30,000 nucleotides of DNA from Glandiceps talaboti (lineage: Eukaryota; Hemichordata; Enteropneusta; Spengelidae): assembly GCF_964340395.1 (NCBI RefSeq), contig NC_135550.1, forward strand, positions 15,511,598-15,541,597. Reading direction: 5' to 3'. A program made the position numbers and the translations under genes. Under the pieces are notes generated by a model. It was not told where the DNA came from. It did not search any database and saw nothing but the letters and a program-made list of their open reading frames with translations. Positions 1 to 30,000 of the stretch are shown piece by piece; position 1 is the stretch's first letter; every line of letters starts with the position of its first letter.

Positions 1-794
1 TCTAGTCCGTTAGAAGTAATAAAAGAAATGTAACGATCATCACTTTATCAAGAAAACATTTTGTATGCTATTATTTTCTTCCCATATAGCTAAAAAACAA
101 CATTCGGCGGCCATTTTGATTTCCAAAATGCCTCAATTTTAAGATCCCTTTGGCCCCCTACAAAAATGCATGGTGACGCCTAATTCATTTTTCTTAATTT
201 GTAATTTAGAATGCATTGGAGTAACTGTTAAAGTTACTGTAAAAGTTTTATTTTCGAGGCGCATATAAATGTTTTATCATACTTATAAAACTGTTCATCC
301 TAATTTGATGATTGTATCATACTATTGACGGGGTGATTATAAATCGAGATTCAAACTGAAAAAAGAGACTAAATTATAGATATTTGAGCTGCGTCTTCTT
401 TTGACACAATCCTTGTTTGTTTGTCCTAAAAGTTCATAACTCGAGAAAGATCGATATTACGCCAACTATACATTTCCTTTTCAACTATTAAAGGCGATAT
501 ATTTGTGGATACTTGTAATGTTTCTATATTTTGTGGGATTTCTTCTTTTATCTTACAACAGCATGGCCAATACAATTATCCGATGTCTCATTTTGACTTT
601 CGCATGTATTTACTTCAAATTATAATTTTCAATACTTCTCACCAGACAATATTTTCGTGATTTATACTAGAACGGCCTCAGAATAACTCACAGTTTGGCT
701 ATAGTTAAGGATATATCTAAGTTCAGGAACAGAGAATAGACTCGGACCGGTCTGAGCATAACAAACAATAATCAGTTTCTCGTTTTCCCTTCAG
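1..794. other. Upstream / 5' flanking region
   Basis: AT-rich sequence with no supported coding exon. I see no convincing TATA box or core promoter in register with the start codon, so the transcription start cannot be placed. A pyrimidine stretch ending in CAG abuts the start ATG (about 778-794). This could be the 3' splice site of an intron in the 5' UTR, in which case the promoter lies further upstream, possibly outside the window. An in-frame TAA at 759-761 precedes the ATG. Confidence 0.5.
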
Positions 795-29626
<28,832 letters not shown>

Positions 29627-29913
29627 GTAAGTATGAAGATTTACATGAATCTTTCTTCCACATAATTTTAGCTTTTATACCACCTTCCACATTGCTATTA
29701 AGATTAAAAGTCTTACAGTATTTCTTTGCGCTCCTTTGAGCATATGTTTGAAACTGTAGCTGTAATGATTTAATTATGTGTTTATTTTTTGTTTCGTTTT
29801 TATATCAACGAAGTATTCATTTTAATAGCCTCTATATATTCATGGAATCGTAACTATTCTTTAAATTTCTCGAAAGTTGTTACACTTGGCGCGTTTGATT
29901 TGTCCGTCCGTCC

Positions 29914-29981
<68 letters not shown>

Positions 29982-30000
29982 GCTTTGCTTTGTTGGTTTT
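29627..30000 (+). other. Intron 41 (partial)
   Basis: AT-rich sequence running to the window end. It holds the (TCCG)/(TCTG)n microsatellite listed next. I see no further polycystin exon in it. Confidence 0.6.
29901..29981 (+). repeat. (TCCG)n / (TCTG)n microsatellite
   Basis: A few TCCG units pass into about 15 TCTG units. Confidence 0.96.

Overview
The window is eukaryotic nuclear DNA carrying most of one large, intron-rich gene on the + strand. No bacterial, organellar or viral coding logic fits. Exons are short (42-926 bp), flanked by GT-AG splice sites, and separated by AT-rich introns holding simple repeats (TCTG, CAGA, TC, TA, CATA), a LINE relic and small dispersed repeats. The protein content (CUB, LDL-receptor class A, Frizzled-type CRD, REJ, GAIN/GPS, PLAT and a polycystin channel) points to an animal. 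The small introns and tetranucleotide-rich texture suggest an invertebrate, plausibly marine, but I cannot name the phylum from sequence alone.

I assembled 41 coding exons by eye (795 to 29626). Every splice phase closes without a frame break, giving about 3,300 residues. The gene starts here and its 3' end lies beyond base 30000. It is a polycystin-1 (PKD1/PKD1L)-type receptor-channel.

Layout: 1-794 upstream; 795-861 signal peptide; 1194-2881 three LDLa-type modules (two degenerate, one canonical); 3312-12834 three tandem copies of a Frizzled CRD - CUB - CUB - CUB(+LDLa) cassette, all on phase-1 exons; 13050-18501 REJ and stalk exons; 18393-20902 GAIN domain, GPS cleavage site and first membrane helix; 21307-22690 PLAT domain; 22690-25806 helices 2-6 with a very acidic cytoplasmic loop; 25568-28370 the extracellular polycystin (TOP) domain; 28148-29626 helices 7 and 8. 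Three more helices and the C-terminal tail should follow outside the window.

The expected product is an adhesion-GPCR-like autoproteolysed receptor. Its ectodomain of protein/ligand-binding modules (9 CUB, 3 Frizzled-like CRD, 3 canonical and 2 decayed LDLa) sits on a polycystin cation-channel body. I see none of the LRR, WSC, C-type lectin or PKD (Ig-like) repeats usual in vertebrate PKD1 ectodomains. This unusual architecture, and its evolution by tandem duplication, is the main item of interest. I see no second protein-coding gene, tRNA, rRNA or CRISPR array.
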